Positions 1 through 5,333 of a DNA stretch of 17,553 nt are shown here, one piece after another. The stretch comes from Candidatus Falkowiibacteriota bacterium (GTDB taxonomy: Bacteria > Patescibacteriota > Patescibacteriia > UBA11705 > JACRDX01): positions 1 to 17,553 of the forward strand of contig JACRDX010000007.1 of assembly GCA_016212745.1 (NCBI GenBank), given 5' to 3'. Positions within the stretch are counted from its first letter, which is position 1. Every line of letters starts with the position of its first letter. Under the pieces are notes generated by a model that worked only from the letters and a program-made list of their open reading frames with translations, did no database searches and had not been told where the DNA came from. Made by a program: the position numbers and the translations under genes.

Positions 1-73
1 CGAGGGACAGACCATCGTCTTTGATGGCCGATAGAATTTTTGCCCGAATTTCGGGCGTGATTGGATTTGACAT
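1..73 (-). CDS. Probable transposase, N-terminal fragment (partial)
   Basis: Only the first 24 codons are in the window; the gene runs off the left edge. The peptide starts MSNPITPEIRAKILSAIKDD and continues GLSL. This resembles the opening helix of helix-turn-helix domains in IS3-type and related transposases, which bind the element's ends. The start is the ATG at 73-71. It is preceded by AAAAGG, but that purine run sits only one base from the ATG, so it is a poor Shine-Dalgarno fit. A consensus -10 box lies about 50 bp upstream. A simple HTH regulator is an alternative, since the catalytic domain cannot be seen. Confidence 0.5.
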   Translation of the reverse strand, partial: MSNPITPEIRAKILSAIKDDGLSL

Positions 74-94
74 ACCTTTTCATTTTATTAATAA

Positions 95-119
95 ACACAG
101 CGCTGGTCAAACGCTGTGT
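95..119 (-). repeat. Perfect stem-loop in the transposase leader
   Basis: ACACAGCG (95-102) and CGCTGTGT (112-119) are perfect inverted repeats around a 9-base loop. On the minus strand the stem lies just after the predicted transcription start of the transposase gene, so it would form at or near the 5' end of that mRNA. It could stabilise the message, limit its translation, or be the subterminal repeat of an insertion sequence. The sequence does not decide between these. Confidence 0.55.
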
Positions 120-121
120 CT

Positions 122-127
122 ATTATA
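122..127 (-). promoter_or_regulatory. Candidate -10 box for the transposase gene
   Basis: On the minus strand this is TATAAT, an exact sigma-70-type -10 hexamer, about 50 bp upstream of the transposase start codon. No good -35 hexamer is present at 16-18 bp, so the promoter may be weak or rely on other contacts. Confidence 0.45.
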
Positions 128-243
128 TAGGGTACACATCAAGCAGCTTGCGACGCCAGAAGGAGAACACGCGCTTGAACCCGTGGTCAAGTCTCTTTCT
201 TATGCAAATCAAGCGCTTTCTGCGTTCCAGAACGGAGACAAAC

Positions 244-287
244 AAAAAAGGCGAGAAATCGTCGAAGCCACGTGCTTGAACCTCGCC
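244..287 (-). terminator. Probable intrinsic terminator of the tRNA-Ser transcript
   Basis: Read on the minus strand, GGCGAG (287-282) pairs with CTCGCC (255-250) and is followed directly by six T residues (249-244). The loop is about 26 bases and holds a smaller AAGC/GCTT stem. It lies about 80 bases past the 3' end of the tRNA-Ser gene, with no gene between. The long loop keeps confidence moderate. A further stem, GAAAATC (320-326) with GATTTTC (332-338), lies between the tRNA and this terminator. Confidence 0.5.
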
Positions 288-365
288 CTCAAAGAGAAAA
301 AGCTTGTAATCTTGCCGAAGAAAATCTTCACGATTTTCAGGAAAATGGCGTCATTTCCCAAGGAG

Positions 366-452
366 CGGAGAGGGTGGGATTTGAACCCACGGTCCAGTTT
401 CCCAGACTACACCTTAGCACGGTGTTGCTTTCGGCCACTCAGCCACCTCTCC
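366..452 (-). tRNA. tRNA-Ser (anticodon GCU)
   Basis: The minus strand folds as a class II tRNA of 87 bases. The acceptor stem is GGAGAGG with CCTCTCC, the anticodon stem is ACACC with GGTGT around loop GTGCTAA (anticodon GCT, reading AGC and AGU codons), and there is a long serine-type variable arm. The T arm carries GGTTCAAATCC. The discriminator is G and no CCA is encoded, so the tail must be added by the CCA-adding enzyme. The gene is in the same direction as ftsX upstream. A half-copy of its 5' portion lies between it and its likely promoter. Confidence 0.95.
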
Positions 453-496
453 ATTTTATTCATACTTTTTCAAAGAACGTTTTTGTTCGATTATTT

Positions 497-561
497 GCAC
501 GGCGTTGCTTTCGGCCGACGAAGTCTACCCCGTCGAATGACTGGGGCCACCTCTCCATTTT
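497..561 (-). pseudogene. Broken duplicate of the tRNA-Ser 5' half with a palindromic insertion
   Basis: This stretch repeats bases 417-457 (tRNA-Ser from the leader to the anticodon region) 80 bp away, with one substitution in the anticodon stem (503 versus 423). The acceptor strand GGAGAGG and the D-arm sequence are kept. The D-loop is split by about 23 extra bases holding the inverted repeat CGACG (516-520) / CGTCG (531-535), with small changes beside it. Everything 3' of the anticodon is missing, so it cannot make a tRNA. It sits directly after a good promoter and would be transcribed as the leader of the intact tRNA-Ser. Confidence 0.8.
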
Positions 562-569
562 GCAAACGC

Positions 570-598
570 ATTTTATCATTGCGCATTGTTTTTTTCAA
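570..598 (-). promoter_or_regulatory. Promoter for tRNA-Ser and its half-copy
   Basis: On the minus strand TTGAAA (598-593) and TAAAAT (575-570) are separated by exactly 17 bases, and a TGA precedes the -10 like an extended -10 element. The predicted start near 563 is only a few bases before the GGAGAGG of the broken tRNA-Ser copy. The promoter therefore probably served the now-degenerate first copy and now reads through it into the intact gene. Confidence 0.65.
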
Positions 599-609
599 TA
601 CTTGAAATT

Positions 610-1521
610 TTATACTTTCAAATACCGCGCCACAGCCAAACCGCTGCTAACAACGTTCAACAAAATCACGCCCGCAACTTCCACGCCCAACATTTTCCAA
701 AGATGCGTGTTCAAATACGCAAATAAATCAATGGAACTTCCAAAAAACGCGTTCACATATGGCAATGCCAACCAGCAAACACCATAGCACAAAATAGTCG
801 TCAGCGCGACGGCAAACAATCCGTAAAAAATGCTTTCAACAATAAATGGCAACCGTATAAAACTGTTTGTCGCGCCAACTAACCGCATGATTCCGATTTC
901 CTCGCGGTGCGTGTAAATAATTATTCTTATCGCATTAAATATCAATAAAATTGAAACCAACGCGAAAAACGCTGCCAAAACCAGCCCTACCACGCGCGCT
1001 TTTTCGCTAAAACTGTTTATTTTGTTTATCGCGTCTTCATGGTCATCAAAATTTTTATCAGTCACCAATGCTGCGTAGTCAGAAGAATCAATCTGCGCCA
1101 AAATATTGCCAAATGCTTTTGTGTCATTGGCAAAAAGCACCAGCGTGGGCAAAAGCGGATTTTTATCCAGCTCGCTAAGCGCGTCAATCATTGCCTGGTC
1201 GTTTTTATGTTTTGCTTTAAACTGCGACAAACCCTGTTCGGGCGACACATAAACAACTTTATCAATCTCCTTAATTCCATGTAAATAGTTTTGAAAATTC
1301 GCCAGTTGCGCGGCAGATATTTTTTCGCTCAAAAAAACATTGACGCTAATTTTGTTCTGCAAAATCTTTAGCATCTCGCCATTCAAGACATTCAAACCAA
1401 CCAGCGCATTCACAGAACTTAGCGCCAAAATCAATACAATAATAACAACAACGGAAAGCCAAAAGTTGCGGTAAAAATCCTGCCACGCAAATTTGATTAT
1501 TCTCAAACACGACACTACCAT
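610..1521 (-). CDS. ftsX: Cell division protein FtsX (ABC transporter permease)
   Basis: FtsX is the membrane half of the FtsEX complex, which uses ATP to switch on peptidoglycan hydrolases at the septum. The 303-residue protein has the family layout: a short cytoplasmic N-terminus, a first membrane segment (about 21-44), a large extracellular loop (about 45-175, with SVNVFLSEKISAAQL and YVSPEQ), and three further segments (about 177-203, 230-253, 276-297). The cytoplasmic coupling motif REEIGIMRLVGAT is at 206-218. Length is normal. It follows ftsE by 37 bp; that gap is filled by a heptamer repeat and no Shine-Dalgarno sequence is visible before the chosen ATG. Translation may depend on coupling or on leaderless-like initiation. 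Confidence 0.95.
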   Translation of the reverse strand: MVVSCLRIIKFAWQDFYRNFWLSVVVIIVLILALSSVNALVGLNVLNGEMLKILQNKISVNVFLSEKISAAQLANFQNYLHGIKEIDKVVYVSPEQGLSQFKAKHKNDQAMIDALSELDKNPLLPTLVLFANDTKAFGNILAQIDSSDYAALVTDKNFDDHEDAINKINSFSEKARVVGLVLAAFFALVSILLIFNAIRIIIYTHREEIGIMRLVGATNSFIRLPFIVESIFYGLFAVALTTILCYGVCWLALPYVNAFFGSSIDLFAYLNTHLWKMLGVEVAGVILLNVVSSGLAVARYLKV

Positions 1522-1524
1522 AAT

Positions 1525-1552
1525 TGAAAATTGGAAATTGAAAATTAAAAAT
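1525..1552. repeat. Four-unit AT-rich heptamer tandem repeat between ftsE and ftsX
   Basis: Four consecutive 7-bp units on the plus strand read TGAAAAT, TGGAAAT, TGAAAAT and TAAAAAT. They fill nearly all of the 37-bp gap between the ftsE stop and the ftsX start, where a ribosome binding site would normally lie. Confidence 0.75.
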
Positions 1553-1558
1553 TATGCC

Positions 1559-2239
1559 TCATATTATGTATTTCCCATGATGCTGGTCATTCACCAATTC
1601 GCCGGCGTCCAGTGTAATCACCCGCTTGTGCAAAGAATTAACAATTCCTTTATTGTGCGTCACTAAAATTACCGTTGTTCCAAGCTCATTAATTTTTTTC
1701 AACAAATTAATGATTTCTTGCTCGTTAATCGCATCAAGATTACCAGTTGGCTCGTCCGCCAGCAAAATTTTCGGACGATGTATTAACGCGCGAGCGATTC
1801 CCACGCGCTGTTGTTCGCCGCCGGAAAGCTGATGCGGATAAAAATCCTGCTTATGACCAAGCCCGACAATTTTTAAAATCTGCGGAACGATTTTCGCTAC
1901 CTTATGCGGCGCAGCGCCGCAAACTTGCAGAGCAAACGCGATATTTTCAAATGCGGTCCGATTTGGCAAAAGCATGAAATTCTGAAAAATGACGCCTATC
2001 TGTCGCCGCAAAAATGGAATTTCGCGAAGATGAATGTTTGTAATATCCCAGCCGCCAACAATAATTCGCCCTTTTGTCGGCCGCTCCTCGGCCGTGAGCA
2101 ATTTAATCAAAGTTGTTTTGCCAGCGCCGCTTTTTCCAACAATGCTTACAAAATCCTGCGGCTTTATGTGCAAACTAAAATCCCGCAACGCGTAAACGTT
2201 TGGCTCATAATGCTTTGTGACATTGCGAAACCGAATCAT
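1559..2239 (-). CDS. ftsE: Cell division ATP-binding protein FtsE
   Basis: FtsE is the cytoplasmic ATPase of FtsEX and drives conformational change in FtsX at the division site. All ABC motifs are visible in the 226 residues: Walker A GKSGAGKT at 35-42, Q-loop glutamine 86 in IFQNF, signature LSGGEQQR at 138-145, Walker B ILLADEP with D162 and E163, D-loop GNLD, and switch histidine 195 in VTHN. Length matches the family. Its ATG overlaps the stop of the upstream rlpA-like gene (ATGA arrangement), indicating translational coupling. A short perfect palindrome at 1906-1920 encodes residues about 107-111 (CGAAP). The best alternative, a LolD/MacB-type ATPase, is unlikely given the adjacent ftsX. 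Confidence 0.95.
   Translation of the reverse strand: MIRFRNVTKHYEPNVYALRDFSLHIKPQDFVSIVGKSGAGKTTLIKLLTAEERPTKGRIIVGGWDITNIHLREIPFLRRQIGVIFQNFMLLPNRTAFENIAFALQVCGAAPHKVAKIVPQILKIVGLGHKQDFYPHQLSGGEQQRVGIARALIHRPKILLADEPTGNLDAINEQEIINLLKKINELGTTVILVTHNKGIVNSLHKRVITLDAGELVNDQHHGKYII
1906..1920. repeat. Perfect GC-rich palindrome inside ftsE
   Basis: GCGGCGC (1906-1912) and GCGCCGC (1914-1920) flank a single A. It lies in the helical subdomain of ftsE, a region of variable sequence in the family. It may be one of the small palindromic insertions seen elsewhere in the window, or chance in Ala/Gly codons. Confidence 0.35.
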
Positions 2240-2994
2240 ATTTTTTCCACTTTAACCATTTTCAATATGCCACGACTCAAATAACCTAATTTTTTAAACG
2301 CAGTTTTGTCCAAATCAATCACTCGCTCTGGATGTTTATCTCGTTCTGGCCCCCAATCATTGATTTTAACAATTACAGATTTTCCATTTGCCAAATTTGT
2401 CACTTTTAATTTTGTTCCTTTTGGATAATCTGGCGATGCGGCGCAATCGCAATTTTTATATTTATACCAACTGGCTGCCCCAAACTCCATTGTTTTTTCA
2501 TTTTTTAACATGACATATTTACCGCCTGACAATTCAACTTTCGCGCGCGCAGATTTCAAATCGCGGCTTGACGAATCTATTTGTTCCCATTGTCCAACGT
2601 TCTCGTTCCACTTAAAAATCTTTTTCAAATCCATTATATCTGAATCTGCAAATATTTGCATTATCGTTTGCTGTTGATAATCCAATTTTGCGTCTGCTGA
2701 AAATGAAAATTCATAAATTTTTGAAACAGCTTGCCAGCCCGTTGGAAATGTTAACCCATCTGTTTTGTAAGTGTTGACGGTTAGATCAGCTTCAACGTTG
2801 AAAAGTTTTGGTGAAATAACAAGCATCAATGCTTTGTCTCGCGAAAACCAATGAAGTCCTTTTTCAAGCGAAGCGCTGTTAAAATGCATTGTCTCCGAAT
2901 CTTCACCAACAAACTGCGCAACCTGCGCATCGGCAATAAAAATAGGCCACAAAATAATTCTTATCGTCAAACCAATTATCAAAAATTTTTTCAT
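2236..2994 (-). CDS. RlpA-like double-psi beta-barrel exported protein
   Basis: The 252-residue protein starts with a signal or anchor segment (about 3-22) without a lipobox cysteine. Residues about 25-165 form a domain I do not recognise. Residues about 171-250 form an RlpA-type double-psi beta-barrel: GAASWYKYKNCDCAASPDYP, then KGTKLKVTNLANGKSVIVKI, then NDWGP (D213) and RVIDLDKTAFKKLG (D227). RlpA proteins act on or bind septal peptidoglycan. The stretch that carries TAAH and nearby catalytic residues in classical RlpA here reads CAASPDYP, so the histidine is missing and lytic activity is uncertain. The stop overlaps the ftsE start by 4 bp, so the three genes form one operon. GGTGGT lies six bases before the ATG and is part of a long inverted repeat. 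Confidence 0.8.
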   Translation of the reverse strand: MKKFLIIGLTIRIILWPIFIADAQVAQFVGEDSETMHFNSASLEKGLHWFSRDKALMLVISPKLFNVEADLTVNTYKTDGLTFPTGWQAVSKIYEFSFSADAKLDYQQQTIMQIFADSDIMDLKKIFKWNENVGQWEQIDSSSRDLKSARAKVELSGGKYVMLKNEKTMEFGAASWYKYKNCDCAASPDYPKGTKLKVTNLANGKSVIVKINDWGPERDKHPERVIDLDKTAFKKLGYLSRGILKMVKVEKI

Positions 2995-2999
2995 AATTT

Positions 3000-3097
3000 A
3001 CCACCACACCAATTGCGCGCGTGGCATTTCACAATACACTTCGCGACAACGTTTGCCCATTTTTCCACCTGTTTACACCCGTAATTGGTGTGGTGGT
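3000..3097. repeat. 15-bp perfect inverted repeat flanking a 68-bp core, beside the rlpA-like start
   Basis: ACCACCACACCAATT (3000-3014) is matched exactly by AATTGGTGTGGTGGT (3083-3097). In the rlpA-like leader the second arm contains GGTGGT at Shine-Dalgarno distance from the ATG at 2994, so pairing would bury the ribosome binding site. The far arm ends 7 bp from the -35 of the divergent tRNA-Thr promoter. No target-site duplication flanks the arms, so a miniature transposon is possible but not shown. I see no gene in 2995-3155. Confidence 0.8.
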
Positions 3098-3103
3098 GTA
3101 CCA

Positions 3104-3132
3104 TTGATTGTTCGCAAAATTTTTTGTATGAT
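3104..3132 (+). promoter_or_regulatory. tRNA-Thr promoter
   Basis: TTGATT (3104-3109) and TATGAT (3127-3132) are separated by exactly 17 bp. The predicted start is at about 3139, 17 bases before the mature tRNA-Thr. It coincides with the first base of a leader segment complementary to the tRNA trailer. Confidence 0.7.
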
Positions 3133-3155
3133 AATTCTGTTCTGTAATTACACGC

Positions 3156-3227
3156 GCCGCCTTAGCTCAGTGGTAGAGCAACGGTATCGTAAACCGTGGG
3201 TCCTCGGTTCAAGTCCGAGAGGCGGCT
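3156..3227 (+). tRNA. tRNA-Thr (anticodon CGU)
   Basis: This is a 72-base tRNA with acceptor stem GCCGCCT / AGGCGGC, D arm TAGCTCAGTGGTAGAGC, anticodon stem ACGGT / ACCGT around loop ATCGTAA (anticodon CGT, reading ACG) and T arm TCGGTTCAAGTCCGA. The discriminator is T and CCA is not encoded. It is the only plus-strand gene in the window and has its own promoter and terminator, so it is a single-gene transcription unit pointing at the 3' end of the long minus-strand operon. Confidence 0.95.
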
Positions 3228-3230
3228 TTG

Positions 3231-3254
3231 GTGATTACAGAACTTTTTTATTTT
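3231..3254 (+). terminator. tRNA-Thr trailer and terminator pairing with the leader
   Basis: ATTACAGAAC (3234-3243) is the exact complement of the leader segment GTTCTGTAAT (3139-3148). It is followed by a T-rich tract, TTTTTTATTTT (3244-3254). The tRNA would be enclosed in a 10-bp outer helix whose 3' side leads into the U-tract, an intrinsic-terminator arrangement with the whole tRNA as the loop. The T-tract overlaps the last codons of the convergent parvulin gene. Confidence 0.55.
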
Positions 3255-4219
3255 AACAACTTCACAATATTCGCGTCATTTTCAGCCGCTGCCAAAATTT
3301 CAGAGACGTCTTTGAGCTTTATTAAAATGTGCCGCGCGCGCACGTTAGTCGCTTCGCCTTTATCATTTTTCTTTTTTTCTTCAACTTTAATTATGTGATA
3401 ACCGTATTTTGTTTTGACCAAATCACTTATTTTTCCAATGTCCAAGGCAAATGCTGCTGTTTCAAACTCTTTGACCATTGCGCCTTTTTGGAAAAATCCC
3501 AAATCACCGCCATTGGCCGCAGAGCCAGAATCATCGCTGAATTCTTTTGCCAAATCCGCAAAACTCTCATCACCTTTTTGAACCAATGACAAAACATAAT
3601 CGGCTTTTGTTTTAATTTCTTGCCAATTTGTTTCATCTGTCGCGAGCGATTCGCTCAATTTCACGTTAAGTGCATTGTAATACACCAATCTGTCCATAAA
3701 TTCATCCATATCCCAGCCAAACGCGTTTTTCACTTCTTCTTTTAATTTGTCCTCGCCAGTAAATTTTTCAACATATTGGTTATAAACTTTCGTGATGTCA
3801 GCTTTTGCAACTTTGACTTTGTATTCTTTGGCAGTTTGTTTAAGTAATTTTTTCTGTATCAGATTTGTCATTGCATTGTCTTCAATCTCTTTCAAAGCAG
3901 CTGCGTCCAATGTTGTCTGCGGGGCTGTTAACGCGTGCAAAGATTTTAACGCAGCCACTTCGTCCGCCCAAGAATAATAAGGAATAATGCTGCCGTTCAC
4001 AATTGCAACTGGCAACGGCACAACGCGCGTGGCAAATCGCGTGAATCCATTATTCCACTTGAATTTATAAGCAGCGGCGCTTGTAAAACCAATAAAACAA
4101 ATTAACAAAATCAAAACGCAAACAATGACTAAAATCAAAAATTTATTTTTTCTGCGCTTGTGCCATTCTTTTCTCAACATTGTCCAAACATTTTTCGGTA
4201 ACTCTTTTAACATATTCAT
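3248..4219 (-). CDS. Membrane-anchored parvulin-type peptidyl-prolyl isomerase (PrsA/SurA-like)
   Basis: Parvulin foldases speed proline isomerisation in exported proteins. The 323-residue protein has a basic N-terminus (19-26), one membrane segment (about 27-49) and a SurA-N-like helical region (about 72-200). Parvulin signature parts follow at about 203-280: FADLAKEFSDDSGSAANGGD, LGFFQKGAMVKEFETAAFAL, and KTKYGYHIIKVEEK. The first strand of a normal domain (VRARHILIK-type) is missing before residue 203. Instead, NVRARHILIKLKDVSEIL appears at 293-309, near the C-terminus. This could be a circular permutation or the start of a truncated second domain. It is the last gene of the long operon, 5 bp after the FtsB-like gene. 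No clear Shine-Dalgarno site is present. Confidence 0.85.
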   Translation of the reverse strand: MNMLKELPKNVWTMLRKEWHKRRKNKFLILVIVCVLILLICFIGFTSAAAYKFKWNNGFTRFATRVVPLPVAIVNGSIIPYYSWADEVAALKSLHALTAPQTTLDAAALKEIEDNAMTNLIQKKLLKQTAKEYKVKVAKADITKVYNQYVEKFTGEDKLKEEVKNAFGWDMDEFMDRLVYYNALNVKLSESLATDETNWQEIKTKADYVLSLVQKGDESFADLAKEFSDDSGSAANGGDLGFFQKGAMVKEFETAAFALDIGKISDLVKTKYGYHIIKVEEKKKNDKGEATNVRARHILIKLKDVSEILAAAENDANIVKLLK

Positions 4220-4224
4220 AATAA

Positions 4225-4638
4225 TTAATCATCAAAAAAATATTTCCACCAAAGCGCCAAATTTGTTTTCTGTTTTTCAGCGATTTTGTCGCTAGTTTCG
4301 TCATCCGCGCCAACAGTATCTAATAACGGCAACGCCGCGCCCGGAATATTTTTAATCACAACGACGGTCTCTCCTTTTTTCTTCAGATTCAATTTGTTCC
4401 TTGCTTCTGCTTCAAAAAACGCATTGCTTGCGTATTGTTCTATTTTTGCGGCAAGCGCGATTTTATTCATTTCCAATTTTGAAATCTCATTTTTTACATC
4501 AGAAACCTGCGCCAATAAATTTTGGTAATTGAAAAATTGTCTAACGCAGGCGATTGATAACAAAATAATAATCGCCAGTAAAACAAAAAATTGCCATTTA
4601 AAAAATATTGCGCTGCTTTTTGACAATTTTTTTGTCAT
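4225..4638 (-). CDS. FtsB/DivIC-family septum formation protein
   Basis: The 137-residue protein has the family plan: short cytoplasmic tail, one membrane helix (about 12-33), a periplasmic or extracellular coiled coil (about 38-70, with SDVKNEISKLEMNKIALAAK), then the conserved EARNKLNLKKKGETVVVI segment (78-95). FtsB/DivIC pairs with FtsL and FtsQ/DivIB to activate septal synthesis by FtsWI. A variable linker is followed by a tryptophan-rich end (LALWWKYFFDD, 127-137) that resembles ends I recall in related proteins of this radiation. It sits 10 bp after the PH-domain gene and 5 bp before the foldase gene. FtsB, DivIC and FtsL-like names cannot be separated from sequence alone. Confidence 0.8.
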   Translation of the reverse strand: MTKKLSKSSAIFFKWQFFVLLAIIILLSIACVRQFFNYQNLLAQVSDVKNEISKLEMNKIALAAKIEQYASNAFFEAEARNKLNLKKKGETVVVIKNIPGAALPLLDTVGADDETSDKIAEKQKTNLALWWKYFFDD

Positions 4639-4648
4639 AACAATGTGC

Positions 4649-5317
4649 CTAATCTTCGTCCAAACGCTTATTTATCGCAGCTTCTAAATCAGCCCGCAAT
4701 ATTTTTTTGAACTCTTTATAAAAATTCTTTTTATCTGACAATGGCATTTTTTTAACTTGCTCCAACAAAGCACCAACGCCTTCGTCTTGTTGATTCATCT
4801 TTTCAACCAGCGCGGCGCCAACGCTCAGCGTTGGCGAGGATAGGAGCTTGCGCGCCGCTTCTGCGGCGCGAACCGGAAATTTAACTTTATACAATACAAA
4901 TGGATATTCTTCATTTTTTATTTTGAAAGACAAATTGCCAAATTTAAACATTTTTCCAAACAAACCTTTGTGCTTAGCTTCAACATTTTCAATATCAACG
5001 TATGACAACTCCTGAATCGTTTGCTCAAAAAATCCGAGCTGTTCCCAATCAATGATTCGTTTATTTGTCAAAACCATTATATTGCGTTTCCACAAAAAGA
5101 TCAGCCGACCCGTGTACCCAACCGCAACTACCAAAATCGCGATAAACGCAAGCACTCCCCACAATCCTTGCAAAAACAAATAATACATTAAGAAAAAATC
5201 AAAAATAATTATCAAAAAACAAAAAATAAAATGCGGCAACAAAAGTCCGAACCAGTGTTTTACAACATGCAAAATTTTCTCTCCTTCGCTCAATTTTATT
5301 TTGTCCAGCAATCGCAT
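4649..5317 (-). CDS. PH-like domain membrane protein (bacterial PH, DUF304/YdbS-like)
   Basis: The 222-residue protein has a short N-terminus, two membrane helices (about 22-48 and 52-75), then a bacterial pleckstrin-homology-like domain (about 76-160). The domain has the typical opening RNIMVLTNKRIIDWEQLGFF and the phrase IQELSYVDIENVEAKHKGLF. The C-terminal tail is charged and helical and contains residues SSPTLSVGAAL (160-170), encoded by a perfect palindrome. Membrane PH proteins of this type are widespread and mostly of unknown function; some act in envelope homeostasis. It is 16 bp downstream of murG and 10 bp upstream of the FtsB-like gene, which suggests an envelope role but does not define one. 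Confidence 0.75.
   Translation of the reverse strand: MRLLDKIKLSEGEKILHVVKHWFGLLLPHFIFCFLIIIFDFFLMYYLFLQGLWGVLAFIAILVVAVGYTGRLIFLWKRNIMVLTNKRIIDWEQLGFFEQTIQELSYVDIENVEAKHKGLFGKMFKFGNLSFKIKNEEYPFVLYKVKFPVRAAEAARKLLSSPTLSVGAALVEKMNQQDEGVGALLEQVKKMPLSDKKNFYKEFKKILRADLEAAINKRLDED
4816..4870. repeat. Two perfect palindromes inside the PH-domain gene
   Basis: CGCCAACGCT (4816-4825) and AGCGTTGGCG (4827-4836) form a 10-bp stem around one base. CGCGCCGC (4851-4858) and GCGGCGCG (4863-4870) form an 8-bp stem around TTCT. They lie 14 bp apart and keep the reading frame, encoding parts of the region just after the PH domain (residues about 150-168). The first shares AGCGTTGGCG with the core of stem-loops found in other genes here. 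Confidence 0.75.
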
Positions 5318-5333
5318 ATTGCGATAAATATTT

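Noticed and set aside
497..561. A functional intron-containing tRNA-Ser
   Set aside because: The copy lacks everything 3' of the anticodon region, so removal of the insertion could not restore a tRNA.
21..787. Plus-strand open frames across the tRNA-Ser region (194, 72 and 171 residues)
   Set aside because: They run through a tRNA, its broken copy, promoter elements and the ftsX 3' end, have no recognisable motifs and poor composition; they are open by chance.
2236..2239. Recoded UGA as sense codon
   Set aside because: The UGA at the end of the rlpA-like frame coincides with the ftsE start in a classic ATGA overlap, and Trp codons throughout are TGG.
3248..3254. Terminator for the long minus-strand operon formed by the tRNA-Thr flanks
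   Set aside because: The flanking inverted repeat is followed by a T-tract only on the plus strand; on the minus strand the sequence after the second arm is not T-rich.
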